A stretch of 64,000 nt of DNA from the NCBI GenBank assembly GCA_902778855.1, contig CACYZM010000001.1:69838-133837 (forward strand). The letters are read 5' to 3'. Positions 56,149 through 64,000 of this stretch are shown here, piece by piece. Both the position numbers and the translations under genes were made by a program. This DNA comes from an uncultured Bacteroidia bacterium. Lineage in GTDB: Bacteria > Bacteroidota > Bacteroidia > Bacteroidales > UBA932. The notes below the pieces were generated by a model. The model made no database searches, had not been told where the DNA came from, and saw only the letters and a program-made list of their open reading frames with translations. Numbering within the stretch: the first letter of the stretch is position 1; each line of letters opens with the position of its first letter.

Positions 56149-57194
56149 ACAGCGGATAGCGATGTTGGGGAGGTTTCTTTGACATCCCCGGCAAACGTGC
56201 GGAATTAGCGGAAAAACAGGCCAAAACCACCGCCCCGGACTTCTGGGACGACCCCAAGGCCGCCGAGACCTTCCTGAAAGGCGTCTCGGCCATCAAATAC
56301 TGGGTGGACGGCTATGACGCCCTGGAGGCCGGCTATGCCGACCTGACGACGCTCCTCGACTTCGGCGAGGATGCGGCCGACGACATCGACGCCGCCTACG
56401 CCGACCTGCTCGAAAAAGTCGAGGCGCTGGAACTGCGCAACATGCTCGGCGAAGAGGGCGACAACCTCGGCGCCGTGCTGACCATCAACTCGGGCGCCGG
56501 CGGCACCGAAGCCAACGACTGGTCGTCGATGCTGATGCGCATGTACACCCGCTGGGGCGAGCGCAACGGTTACAAGATGACCGTCACCGAACTGATCGAA
56601 GGCGACGAGGCCGGCATCAAGTCGTGCACCATCCAGTTCGAGGGCGACTACGCGTACGGCTATCTCAAGGCGGAGAACGGTGTGCACCGGCTGGTGCGCA
56701 TCTCCCCGTACAACGCCCAGGGCAAGCGGCAGACCACCTTCTCTTCCGTGTTCGTCTACCCGCTGGTCGACGACACCATCCAGATCGAGATCAATCCCGC
56801 CGACCTGGAATGGGACACTTTCCGTTCCTCCGGCGCGGGCGGCCAGAACGTCAACAAGGTCGAGACGGGCGTGCGGGTGAAGCACCTGCCCACCGGCATC
56901 ACGGTCGAAAACACCGAGACGCGTTCCCAGCTCGACAACCGGCAGAACGCCCTGCGCATCCTGAAGTCCCATCTCTACGACCTGGAACTGAAGAAACGGC
57001 AGGAGAAACAGGCGGAGCTCGAAGGCCAGAAAAAACGCATCGAATGGGGTTCCCAGATCCGCTCCTACGTCCTGCACCCCTATAAGATGGTAAAAGACCT
57101 GCGCACCGGTTATGAAACGTCCGATACGCAGGCCGTCCTGGACGGGGATTTGAACCCCTTCATGAAAGAATTCCTGATGCGGAACGATCTATAA
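56117..57194 (+). CDS. prfB: Peptide chain release factor 2 with programmed +1 frameshift
   Basis: About 358 residues from two joined frames (56117-56179 and 56181-57194). The first 21 codons end at CTT, followed by an in-frame TGA at 56180-56182; skipping T56180 continues into GACATCCCC and the full RF2. A Shine-Dalgarno-like GGGGAGG (56167-56173) lies 3 bases before CTT, as in other bacteria, so RF2 can autoregulate its level. The GGQ loop is SSGAGGQNVNKVE. The stop-codon-reading motif is SPY (RISPYNAQGK) where E. coli has SPF. The start overlaps recX by 32 bases. Confidence 0.93.
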
Positions 57195-58082
57195 ATCGTT
57201 CCCGTACAGGCACTTGGCAGCACCTCCCGCCATCTTTCCGTCGGAGTGGCCGACTCCGGCCACGTAGGCAATGTCCCAGTTGAACGGAACGCCGCGACGG
57301 GCGGCATCGGCCCGGCAGAACGCGAAGAAAGTCTCGCCCCGCTGGAAGCGGTTCAGACCCTGTGCATCCGCCTCCGGCGTCTGGCGCAGGGAAGACTGCC
57401 GCAGCGTGTCGGCATCGCCCAGCAGGATGGTCATTCGTTTCGCATAGTAAGCCGCCACGTCGGTCCCGATCTTTTCGACACTGTCGCCGATTCCGTAGGG
57501 ATAACCGATCGTGTCGGTCGGGAACGTGTACCAGCCGGCATTGGCCGCCACGGCCCGTTCCACTTCGGGCGTGTCGTTGAACAGCAGGTAGCGGTGGACG
57601 AACTGTCCGCCGGCCGAATGGCCGTAGATGCTGAACTTCTTCGCCTGCGAAGCGCTATGGTCTTTGAAGAAATGGAAGATCTCGCTGATGATCGGATAGG
57701 TCATCGACTCCTTGGGATTGAAGTTCCCGTCCGCATCCTGGACATTCCCCTGCTGATAGGCGATTTCGGGGAAATCCTCGTCGGTAAAGTGCGGCGTCAG
57801 CAGGATGAAACCATACTGGTCGGCCTGCGATTTCCAATGGTCGAGATAGCCGTCGGCGTTGCGGCCCATGCCGTGCATCACGATCTGGACCGGCATGGTG
57901 CGGATGTCACCGGCCGGAATGTGGTAGTAGACGTTCACCGTCTTGCCGGCAAAGGGGCCCTGGCAGGCATACGGAACCATGCCTGTCCCTTCGACGAACA
58001 GTTGTTCCTCGCCCTTGCAGCAGCTGAGCAGGACGACGACCGAAAGGACGGTCGCAGCGATTGCAGTCAATTTACGCTTCAT
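57189..58082 (-). CDS. Alpha/beta hydrolase, predicted lipoprotein
   Basis: A 297-residue exported protein with lipobox-like VVLLSCCKG near 21. The nucleophile is S156 in YGHSAGGQF; an oxyanion HGMGRNADGY is at about 70-79, and a catalytic His is likely in GVGHSDGKMAGG near the end. It resembles secreted PHB-depolymerase or feruloyl-esterase-like enzymes. The ATG at 58082 lies 11 bases inside iadA. It is last in the susCD-dcuC-iadA run. Substrate unknown. Confidence 0.78.
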   Translation of the reverse strand: MKRKLTAIAATVLSVVVLLSCCKGEEQLFVEGTGMVPYACQGPFAGKTVNVYYHIPAGDIRTMPVQIVMHGMGRNADGYLDHWKSQADQYGFILLTPHFTDEDFPEIAYQQGNVQDADGNFNPKESMTYPIISEIFHFFKDHSASQAKKFSIYGHSAGGQFVHRYLLFNDTPEVERAVAANAGWYTFPTDTIGYPYGIGDSVEKIGTDVAAYYAKRMTILLGDADTLRQSSLRQTPEADAQGLNRFQRGETFFAFCRADAARRGVPFNWDIAYVAGVGHSDGKMAGGAAKCLYGNDL

Positions 58083-59181
58083 AGACTTTCTGGCCTTTCG
58101 CATAGACACTGTGGATGGAGAGGTCTTCGTTGAGCGCCACGAAATCGGCGTCGCGGCCCACGGCGATCCGTCCCTTTTCCTTCAGCGAAAGGTTCCGGGC
58201 CGGGTTGACGGTGATCAGTTGCAGGGCCGATTCCAGCGGCAGGACACCGTTCTTGACCAGTGCGACCATCTCCTTGTAGTTGAGCGTCAGCGGGGCCGGC
58301 GTGTAGGTCACGACACCCGTTTCTGGGTCCTCGCGGCGCACGCCGCCGTGGCCATCGCTCGAGAACGTCAGGTTCGAGAGCGGCGCACCGGCTTCAAGCG
58401 CCAGGGCGACCGCCTGGTGCGCATCGACGAAGCGCGTGCCGCCGGTGGAGATATCCATCATACCGCCTTTCTTGGCGAAGTCGACACACGTGTCGAAGAG
58501 GGCCCGGGTGCGGCTGCAGTGCGTCGGCGAGATGTAGGAAATCAGCGTGGGATACTGGTCCACGATGCGGTGCAGCACGTCGATCCGGCTCTTCAGGTTG
58601 CCCAGGTGGATGTGCAGAATGCCGTGCTTGCCCGAGGTAAACCCGCCCAGGCGGACCTGGTTGATCAGGCGCAGGATCTCGAGCTCCGTCGGGAACGAAC
58701 TGCGGTCATCGCTCAGGGCCAGTTTGCAGCCGATGACCTTGTCGATGTAGATCAAATCCTCGGCCACCGAACCGGTAATCGTTTTCTCCGGCACGCCGTA
58801 ATAGCTGGTCAGCATATAGGCCGAAAGGCCTTCCGCATCGAGCGCCTTTACCTTGGCGTAGAGCGTCGACAGTTCCTTGACGAACCCGTCAGTGCCCAGC
58901 AGGCCCACGACCGTCGTCGTACCCGTGGCCGCGAGCTCCGCCTTTGTCACTTCCGGGATGAACGAAGCGAAGCCGAACTGGCCGCCGCCGCCCGTCACGT
59001 GCACGTGCTGGTCGATGAACCCCGGGCACAGGCAACGCCCCTTCAGGTCGATGACCTGAACGTCGCAACCCCGCACCGACAGCTTATCGCCGATGGCCAG
59101 AATCTTCCCCGCCGCCGTCAACACCTGCGTCTCCTCCCGCCGCTCCGGCGCGAATATCTTACAGTTTTTGAATAATTCCAT
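58072..59181 (-). CDS. iadA: Beta-aspartyl (isoaspartyl) dipeptidase
   Basis: A 369-residue amidohydrolase that cleaves beta-aspartyl dipeptides. The first metal-binding motif is GFIDQHVHVTGGGGQFG (about 54-70), followed by KHGILHIHLGN, PTHCSRTR and the catalytic Asp in FSSDGHGG. NPARNLSLKEKGRIAVG closes the beta-domain. It frees aspartate from damaged or dietary peptides. A 128-base structured repeat lies 13 bases upstream of its ATG, separating it from dcuC. Confidence 0.9.
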   Translation of the reverse strand: MELFKNCKIFAPERREETQVLTAAGKILAIGDKLSVRGCDVQVIDLKGRCLCPGFIDQHVHVTGGGGQFGFASFIPEVTKAELAATGTTTVVGLLGTDGFVKELSTLYAKVKALDAEGLSAYMLTSYYGVPEKTITGSVAEDLIYIDKVIGCKLALSDDRSSFPTELEILRLINQVRLGGFTSGKHGILHIHLGNLKSRIDVLHRIVDQYPTLISYISPTHCSRTRALFDTCVDFAKKGGMMDISTGGTRFVDAHQAVALALEAGAPLSNLTFSSDGHGGVRREDPETGVVTYTPAPLTLNYKEMVALVKNGVLPLESALQLITVNPARNLSLKEKGRIAVGRDADFVALNEDLSIHSVYAKGQKVYEA

Positions 59182-59194
59182 ATGAACGATTCTT

Positions 59195-59322
59195 GAGGGG
59201 ACTCTTCACGCTTTCCAGACTACGGACCCTACGGGTCCTATCCCTCCCAAAGCTAGCTTTGGGCCCCTCCCACTCACGGCTGCGTGGGCGCAGACGGTCT
59301 GGAAAGCGTGAAGAGTCCCCTC
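59195..59322. repeat. Inverted-repeat element with three nested hairpins (MITE-like or structured RNA)
   Basis: Perfect 26-base arms (59195-59220 and 59297-59322) enclose 76 bases. Inside are GGACCC-TAC-GGGTCC (59224-59238), an 18-base perfect palindrome CCCAAAGCTAGCTTTGGG (59246-59263) and CTGCG-TGGG-CGCAG (59280-59293). As RNA it would fold into a closing stem with three side hairpins. It fills nearly the whole gap between the dcuC stop (7 bases away) and the iadA start (13 bases away). No T-run follows either end, no open frame is present, and no target-site duplication is obvious. Confidence 0.8.
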
Positions 59323-59329
59323 CATAATA

Positions 59330-60703
59330 TTAGATAAAGAAATGAATGATCGTCAGACAGGTGACGCCGATGATCAGGGGGACCATGTTGCGCTTGGCCA
59401 GCTCCAGGGGGGAGACGCCGGCGACGCCGCAGATCGCCACGATCACGCCGGCGATCGGCGAGGTGGCGCGGCCCATGCTGGCCGCCAGCTGCATCGGCAG
59501 AATCATCTGCACGGCGGGCATCCCGATCTGCGCCGCGATGTCGGGCACCAGCGGGCCGAACGAGAAGAACGCCGCATTGCCGCTGCCCATCAGCATCGCC
59601 GCAAAGAACACCACGGCGGTTATGACGATCGAAATCGACACGCCGCCCAGGCCGATGCCCGTGGTCCCGGCCACCAGATTGTCGATGAAGCCCAGACTGA
59701 TCAGACCGCCCGAGAAAATCTCGGCCGCCACAATCAGCGTAATCACCGACGCGAACACATTGCCCATCCCCTGCCAGAACGTGCCGAACAAAGGGAAGAT
59801 CTCCTTCACGCTGCGCCGATGGATAGCCACGAACACCAGCGAAATCAGGAACGACACCAGCATCGCCACCGTCGTCGAAAGCTCGACGTGGAAAATGCCG
59901 ACATACTCCGAGAAAAACACCAGCAACAGGATCGGAACCAGCGGAAGCAGGGCGAAAATGCCCGGCACGTCCGGCCGGTCGGCTTCGTCCACCCGCTCCG
60001 TACTGTAAATCTGCTTGCCGGCGGCCAGATCGCGGCGGTCACACCAGCGGTTGTAGAAAAAGAATACCAGCATCAGGATCACCGTGGTCGGAATCACGTT
60101 CGGCATCTGGAACTTGAGGAAATACTCCACCGGACTGAGCCCGACCAGCGACGAGGCGGCCGCCGTATTGGCGGAGCCCGGCCCCTGGTCGAACAACGTC
60201 GCGGCCGATATGACCGTGAGCGCGGTCATCTTGCTCACGCCCAGATTCACCAGGATCGGATAGAGCGTAGCCACCAGCAGCAGCCCCACCCCCGCCGCGG
60301 ACGGCGTGGTGATGAACAGCAGCTGGCCGATGGGAATGGCCAGCGCGGCCGCCAGATACGGGCACTTTTTCAGGAACCCCAGCGGCTTGATGGCCAGCCA
60401 GACCAGCATGTTGGTCGCCTGGATCTTGTTCATGAAAGCCACATAGCCGCCGATGACCATAATCATCAGGCCGGCCCGGCCGAAGTTCGAGATGAACTTT
60501 TCCTCGGCAAACCGGAACACATCGAACACACCGGACCCGGTGGTCTTGGCCACGTCCGCCGGATGGAGTCCGACGATCGCGGCCAGGGCCACCATAAACA
60601 GTCCGGAGAGCAGCAGAACGCCTTGCGGATTGTATTTCCTGTACAGCAGCACCGCCGTCAGGGCGATGACCGCCACACAAACGAGAAAATAGAGGAGTCC
60701 CAT
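59330..60703 (-). CDS. DcuC-family C4-dicarboxylate carrier
   Basis: A 457-residue membrane protein with about 12 helices. SAATLFDQGPGSANTAAASS and the FFAAMLMGSGNAAFFSFGPL/ATSPIAGVIVAICGVAG segments are the paired DcuC/ArsB-like transport hairpins. DcuC exports succinate, or exchanges it, during fumarate respiration. It begins 18 bases after the susD stop. The nearby iadA, which yields aspartate, and aspA at 32 kb, which yields fumarate, fit succinate export or aspartate/fumarate uptake. Confidence 0.87.
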   Translation of the reverse strand: MGLLYFLVCVAVIALTAVLLYRKYNPQGVLLLSGLFMVALAAIVGLHPADVAKTTGSGVFDVFRFAEEKFISNFGRAGLMIMVIGGYVAFMNKIQATNMLVWLAIKPLGFLKKCPYLAAALAIPIGQLLFITTPSAAGVGLLLVATLYPILVNLGVSKMTALTVISAATLFDQGPGSANTAAASSLVGLSPVEYFLKFQMPNVIPTTVILMLVFFFYNRWCDRRDLAAGKQIYSTERVDEADRPDVPGIFALLPLVPILLLVFFSEYVGIFHVELSTTVAMLVSFLISLVFVAIHRRSVKEIFPLFGTFWQGMGNVFASVITLIVAAEIFSGGLISLGFIDNLVAGTTGIGLGGVSISIVITAVVFFAAMLMGSGNAAFFSFGPLVPDIAAQIGMPAVQMILPMQLAASMGRATSPIAGVIVAICGVAGVSPLELAKRNMVPLIIGVTCLTIIHFFI

Positions 60704-60721
60704 AGCGTTTTGCCGTTCGAA

Positions 60722-62506
60722 TTAATAACCCGGATTCTGCTGGATCGCTCTGCCTGTGTTGGAGTTGATGAATTCCTGCGGAATCGGGAAGAGGACCGGC
60801 GTCACGTCGTCGTGCATACCGCGCACTTCACGGCCGGACACTTCGTTGTGGGCACGGACCCGGCTCTTGAAGATATTGTCGGCCCGGCGCTCGTCGCCGC
60901 CGTTCTCCTGGCTCAGACGGATCAGCGTCTCGCGGCGCTGCTCCTCGGTGATCAGTTCGCGGCTGCGCTCGTCGAGGATGAAATCGATCGACACGACGGA
61001 AGCGGGAATCTCCGAGCAGTTGGCACGACGGCGCACCTTGTTGATCCACTCGGCGGCGCCGGCGGCGTCGTTCAGTTTGTAGAGCGCTTCGGCGTAAAGC
61101 AGATAAGTCTCGGCCAGACGCAGGTACACCATATTGTTGAACTGGTTGTCGGCATTGGACTTCTCGAACACCGGGTTGACATACTGCCACTTGCGGGTGG
61201 ACGGCAACTTGTACTGTTTGATGGTCGGATCGTTGTCGTTGCTCATCGCCGCATTGGTCTTGAGATTGATGAAGTTCTGTACCTCGTATTTTTCACCGTT
61301 GTCATCCAGGAAATAGAGGTGCCAGACCATCGAATTCTCATCGTAGCGAACGTCATTGTCCTTCTGGTTGTCATAGTTCCAGAGCTTGTGGGCACCCAGC
61401 GAAATGGCGCAGCGGCCCGCACCCTTGCCACCGTTGAGCGACCAGAACAGGATCGGCGTCTGGCCCGGATACAGGGCGCAGGTCAGCTTCGAAATGGCGG
61501 AGTCGTTCGAGTAGTAATTCACCCACATGTTGCGCATGAAGATGACGGTCGAGTTGCCGTAGCTGGTATTCTCTTCCTCGGTGTTGAGGAAAGCCCAGAG
61601 GACCTCGCTGTTGCCGTCGGTATAGAGCGGCGAGCGGAACACGTCGATGAAGGCGCTGCCCGGATTGTTGGCGTTCTTGCCGAAACGGCTGGTCATCAGG
61701 CGGTAGTCACCCCCTTCCACGAGCGGCTGCAGGACGGCTTTGGCCTCGGAAGGCTTGCCCATGGCCAGGTACAGTTCGCCGAGATAGTGGCGGGCAATGG
61801 CCTGGTTCGGCTTGGTGTTGTTGCCGGCCTGACGCCAGGGAAGCTTCTCCACGGCGTACTTGAGGTCTTCTTCCATCAGACCGCGGATCTCGGAAACGGG
61901 ATTGCGCTCCCAGTCGACCCGGTAATTGGCACCCGTGATCTCGGCCGTGCTCAAAGGTACGTCGCCGAAGGAATAGGTCAGGTGGCGGTAGGCCCAGGCC
62001 CGGTAAAGTCTGGCTTCGGCCACGATCTGTTCCTTGTGCGCCTGATCGGCGGCGGCGGAACCGCCCGCCCAGTCCACGTCGGGATTTTCAGCGCGTTCGA
62101 TGACCATGTTGGCGGTATTGACCACCTTGTAGAGCCACTCGAACAGCGAGAGGAAGCAGGCCTCGTCGGTCATGCCCACGATGTTCTTCGGGAAATTGAA
62201 GAAACGGAAACTGGTGTGGCGGTTGTTGCCCCACGCATTGTCGGTACCGCAGCTCCACATCGTGGATTTGGCGAAGGGAAGCGAACCGAAATCGGTGCTG
62301 CCGTAGTTGATGTCCATACGGCCGTATTCGTCGCGGACCATGCTCAGAAGCGCATAGTTCATGCTCTCGAAGCCGCTGTAATTGGTCAGCAGGTTGTCGG
62401 CATAGATGTCGGTGACCGGTTTTTCAACCAGGAAGTCTTCCGCGCAGGAAGTCAGGGCCGAAAGGGTCAGCAGGGAAACGAGGATAACAAGTATGTTCTT
62501 TTTCAT
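60722..62506 (-). CDS. SusD/RagB-family nutrient-binding lipoprotein
   Basis: A 594-residue surface lipoprotein (lipobox TLSALTSC; then AEDFLVEKPVTD, the usual SusD start). TPR helices include ARLYRAWAYRHLTYSFGDVPL and PNQAIARHYLGELYLAMGKP. The C-terminal RLAETYLLYAEALYKLNDAAGAAEWINKVRRR and LDERSRELITEEQRRETLIR blocks are shown here by position only (about 480-560). It caps the SusC barrel. The ligand is unknown; no glycoside hydrolase is in the visible part of the locus. Confidence 0.94.
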   Translation of the reverse strand: MKKNILVILVSLLTLSALTSCAEDFLVEKPVTDIYADNLLTNYSGFESMNYALLSMVRDEYGRMDINYGSTDFGSLPFAKSTMWSCGTDNAWGNNRHTSFRFFNFPKNIVGMTDEACFLSLFEWLYKVVNTANMVIERAENPDVDWAGGSAAADQAHKEQIVAEARLYRAWAYRHLTYSFGDVPLSTAEITGANYRVDWERNPVSEIRGLMEEDLKYAVEKLPWRQAGNNTKPNQAIARHYLGELYLAMGKPSEAKAVLQPLVEGGDYRLMTSRFGKNANNPGSAFIDVFRSPLYTDGNSEVLWAFLNTEEENTSYGNSTVIFMRNMWVNYYSNDSAISKLTCALYPGQTPILFWSLNGGKGAGRCAISLGAHKLWNYDNQKDNDVRYDENSMVWHLYFLDDNGEKYEVQNFINLKTNAAMSNDNDPTIKQYKLPSTRKWQYVNPVFEKSNADNQFNNMVYLRLAETYLLYAEALYKLNDAAGAAEWINKVRRRANCSEIPASVVSIDFILDERSRELITEEQRRETLIRLSQENGGDERRADNIFKSRVRAHNEVSGREVRGMHDDVTPVLFPIPQEFINSNTGRAIQQNPGY

Positions 62507-62524
62507 GGGTTTGTCCTCCTAGAA

Positions 62525-64000
62525 TTAAAAGTCCAGTTTAAGACCGAAGAGTACTTCGAAGGTCTGCGGGATGGAACGCTGGGCGTTCCCTGAAGTGACG
62601 AATTCCGGATCGAGACCGGTCCAGGTGGTCCAGGTATACGGATTCTTGACGTTGCAGTAGACTTCCGCACGGCTCAGGCCAATGACATTGACCCACTTGG
62701 AAGGCAGGCGGTAAGCCAGGTTGACGTCTTTCACGCGGACGTAGTCCGTCCGTTCGTAGAAGGCAACGCGCTTGGTGTTCTCGGAGCCGTCACCCACATT
62801 CTTCGGATAGGTGTTGATCGGATTGCTCTCCGTCCAGAATTCCTTTTCGAGCTGGTTCTGGCGATAGGAAAGGGTGTGGACGCCGCGCAGGTAGTTGCGG
62901 TAGGTGGCGCCGAACTGGCCGTTCAGGAAGAACGAGAAGGTGAAGTTCTTGTAGGAGAACGTGTTGTTCATACCCAGAATGACCAGCGGAATGCGGCTGC
63001 CGATGATCGAGAGGTCTTTCGAGTCGATGACCTGGTCGACCACGATGTCCTTGTACTTGACGAAGCCCGGCTGGGAAAGCGGGTTGTTGTAGGAGAGCGT
63101 CTCGCCCACCTGGTGGATGCCGTCGAACGTATAGTCGTAGTTGACGTTCACGGGGTAGCCGATGAACCATTCGGACGCCACGTCGTCGATCGGGTTGCCC
63201 GCCTCGTCATAGAGGCCGACGTCCACGATCTCGTTGTGGTAGTGCACGATGTTGAAGTTCGTGGACCAGGTGAAGTTCTTCGTGGCCACGTTGACCGAGG
63301 AGATCTGGAACTCGACGCCGTGACCTTTGGTCTTGCCGATGTTCTGGAGCAGCGAGTTGGTACCGTTGATCGACGGAATGGTGCGCTCGAGCAGCAGGTC
63401 GGTGGTCCGGGTCGTATAGATGTCGAAGGTACCTTTGATCCGGTCTTTCAGGATGCCGAAATCGATACCGGCGTTGTACGACGTGGTCGTCTCCCAGCCC
63501 AGGATCGGCGAAGCCAGCTGGTTGGGATAGAAACCGTAGACCGGGTTGTAGTCGTCGGTCAGATAGTTCTTGCCCCTGAGCACCGGAAGCGTGGCGTAGG
63601 CGTCGATGGCCTCGTTGCCGTTCTTACCCCAGGAGAGACGGAGTTTCAGGTTGTTGAAGGTATTGCCGAAGGCCGTGTCCTTCATGAACGGCTCGCGGGC
63701 GATGTTCCAACCCAAGGCGACGGAGGGGAAGATACCGTATTTGCGGTCGGCGCCGAAAGCGGAGAAGCCGTCACGACGGGCCGTCAGGGTGATCAGGTAA
63801 CGGGAATCGTAGCTGTAGTTGGCGCGGAGCATCTGGGAGATGTGCGTCGTGGTCGTGCTGTTGGCGGTAGCGGAAAGCGCATTGGCCTTATTGGGCTGCC
63901 AGTACGTCATCACGTCGTTCGGGAAACCCGAAGCGTTGATGGTGTTGGAGACGCGGTTCGAATACTGCGAAGAGTAGAGGCCCGTCAGGAAGATGGTGTG
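62525..64000 (-). CDS. SusC/RagA-type TonB-dependent outer-membrane transporter (partial)
   Basis: The C-terminal barrel of a SusC protein; the frame stays open to the window edge, so about 491 residues are visible and the start is missing. Typical strand motifs include ANYSYDSRYLITLTARRDG, FPSVALGWNIAREPF, WETTTSYNAGIDFGIL, and YVRVKDVNLAYRLPSKW before the final strand ending LKLDF. It imports nutrients with the SusD protein encoded 18 bases downstream. The plug and TonB box lie outside the window. Confidence 0.94.
   Translation of the reverse strand, partial: HTIFLTGLYSSQYSNRVSNTINASGFPNDVMTYWQPNKANALSATANSTTTTHISQMLRANYSYDSRYLITLTARRDGFSAFGADRKYGIFPSVALGWNIAREPFMKDTAFGNTFNNLKLRLSWGKNGNEAIDAYATLPVLRGKNYLTDDYNPVYGFYPNQLASPILGWETTTSYNAGIDFGILKDRIKGTFDIYTTRTTDLLLERTIPSINGTNSLLQNIGKTKGHGVEFQISSVNVATKNFTWSTNFNIVHYHNEIVDVGLYDEAGNPIDDVASEWFIGYPVNVNYDYTFDGIHQVGETLSYNNPLSQPGFVKYKDIVVDQVIDSKDLSIIGSRIPLVILGMNNTFSYKNFTFSFFLNGQFGATYRNYLRGVHTLSYRQNQLEKEFWTESNPINTYPKNVGDGSENTKRVAFYERTDYVRVKDVNLAYRLPSKWVNVIGLSRAEVYCNVKNPYTWTTWTGLDPEFVTSGNAQRSIPQTFEVLFGLKLDF

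Noticed and set aside
59195-59322. A simple Rho-independent terminator after dcuC
   Set aside because: Neither end is followed by a T-run, and the 26-base arms with three inner hairpins exceed terminator form, although termination or attenuation is not fully excluded.
59342-62593. A 1083-codon open frame antisense to dcuC and susD
   Set aside because: It spans two real genes and the gap between them, with low-complexity His/Arg/Gln content.

Overview
The window looks like chromosomal DNA from a high-GC member of the Bacteroidetes, probably order Bacteroidales. The evidence is a SusC/SusD pair, a GNAT/PlsC acyltransferase pair like the Bacteroides glycine-lipid enzymes, FISUMP and SPOR lipoproteins, and about 18 copies of the Bacteroidetes -7 element (TAnnTTTG) upstream of genes, with almost no Shine-Dalgarno sequences before start codons. 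Futalosine-pathway genes (mqnB, mqnD) argue against Bacteroides itself; I cannot name the family. There is no tRNA, rRNA, CRISPR array, phage or insertion-sequence transposase. Genes are packed tightly: no gap exceeds 300 bases, most same-strand neighbours abut or overlap by 4 bases, and eight of nine convergent pairs overlap at their stop codons.

Layout. 0-7 kb: the end of a manA-like gene, an OmpA-family protein with cca, divergent holA, and an M6 protease / lipoprotein / HsdR_N operon. 7-10.3 kb: a glycosyltransferase with a duplicated LAB_N membrane protein, alr, and a membrane protein. 10.4-27.3 kb is a lipid neighbourhood. It holds an RND/MMPL exporter, fatty acid kinase FakA and FakB, a GNAT-like protein, PlsX and an acyl carrier protein in one tightly coupled operon. 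These are followed by a LolA-like carrier, an AraC regulator, an acyl-ACP thioesterase, two acyltransferases resembling GlsA/GlsB, an MscS channel and an outer-membrane patatin. 27.4-30.2 kb: a DUF2795 protein, then mqnB-mqnD-ABC ATPase-cobalamin adenosyltransferase. 30.2-38.3 kb: folE-trkA-aspA, two small tandem AraC-type HTH proteins, yitT and leuS. 38.3-43.3 kb: SPOR lipoprotein-gcvT-a degenerate M28/TonB fusion, then CapA-phoH. 43.3-47.7 kb: a FISUMP lipoprotein divergent from apbE-D-aminoacylase, and a small outer-membrane protein. 47.7-57.2 kb: recA-trpS divergent from rlmN-patatin-patatin-recX-prfB; prfB needs a programmed +1 frameshift. 57.2-64 kb: a susC-susD-dcuC-iadA-hydrolase run on the minus strand.

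How they may work together. The Fak/PlsX/ACP operon could capture free fatty acids as acyl-phosphate and pass them to ACP. The thioesterase and the patatins could supply free fatty acids, and the GlsA/GlsB-like pair could use acyl-ACP for aminolipids. The last locus joins a SusCD importer to a beta-aspartyl dipeptidase and a C4-dicarboxylate carrier; with aspA at 32 kb this suggests peptide/aspartate use ending in fumarate and succinate.

The most unusual non-coding item is a 128-base element at 59195-59322 with perfect 26-base inverted ends and three nested hairpins, filling the gap between dcuC and iadA. The most unusual protein is the M28-like/TonB fusion, in which most metal-binding and catalytic positions are changed.
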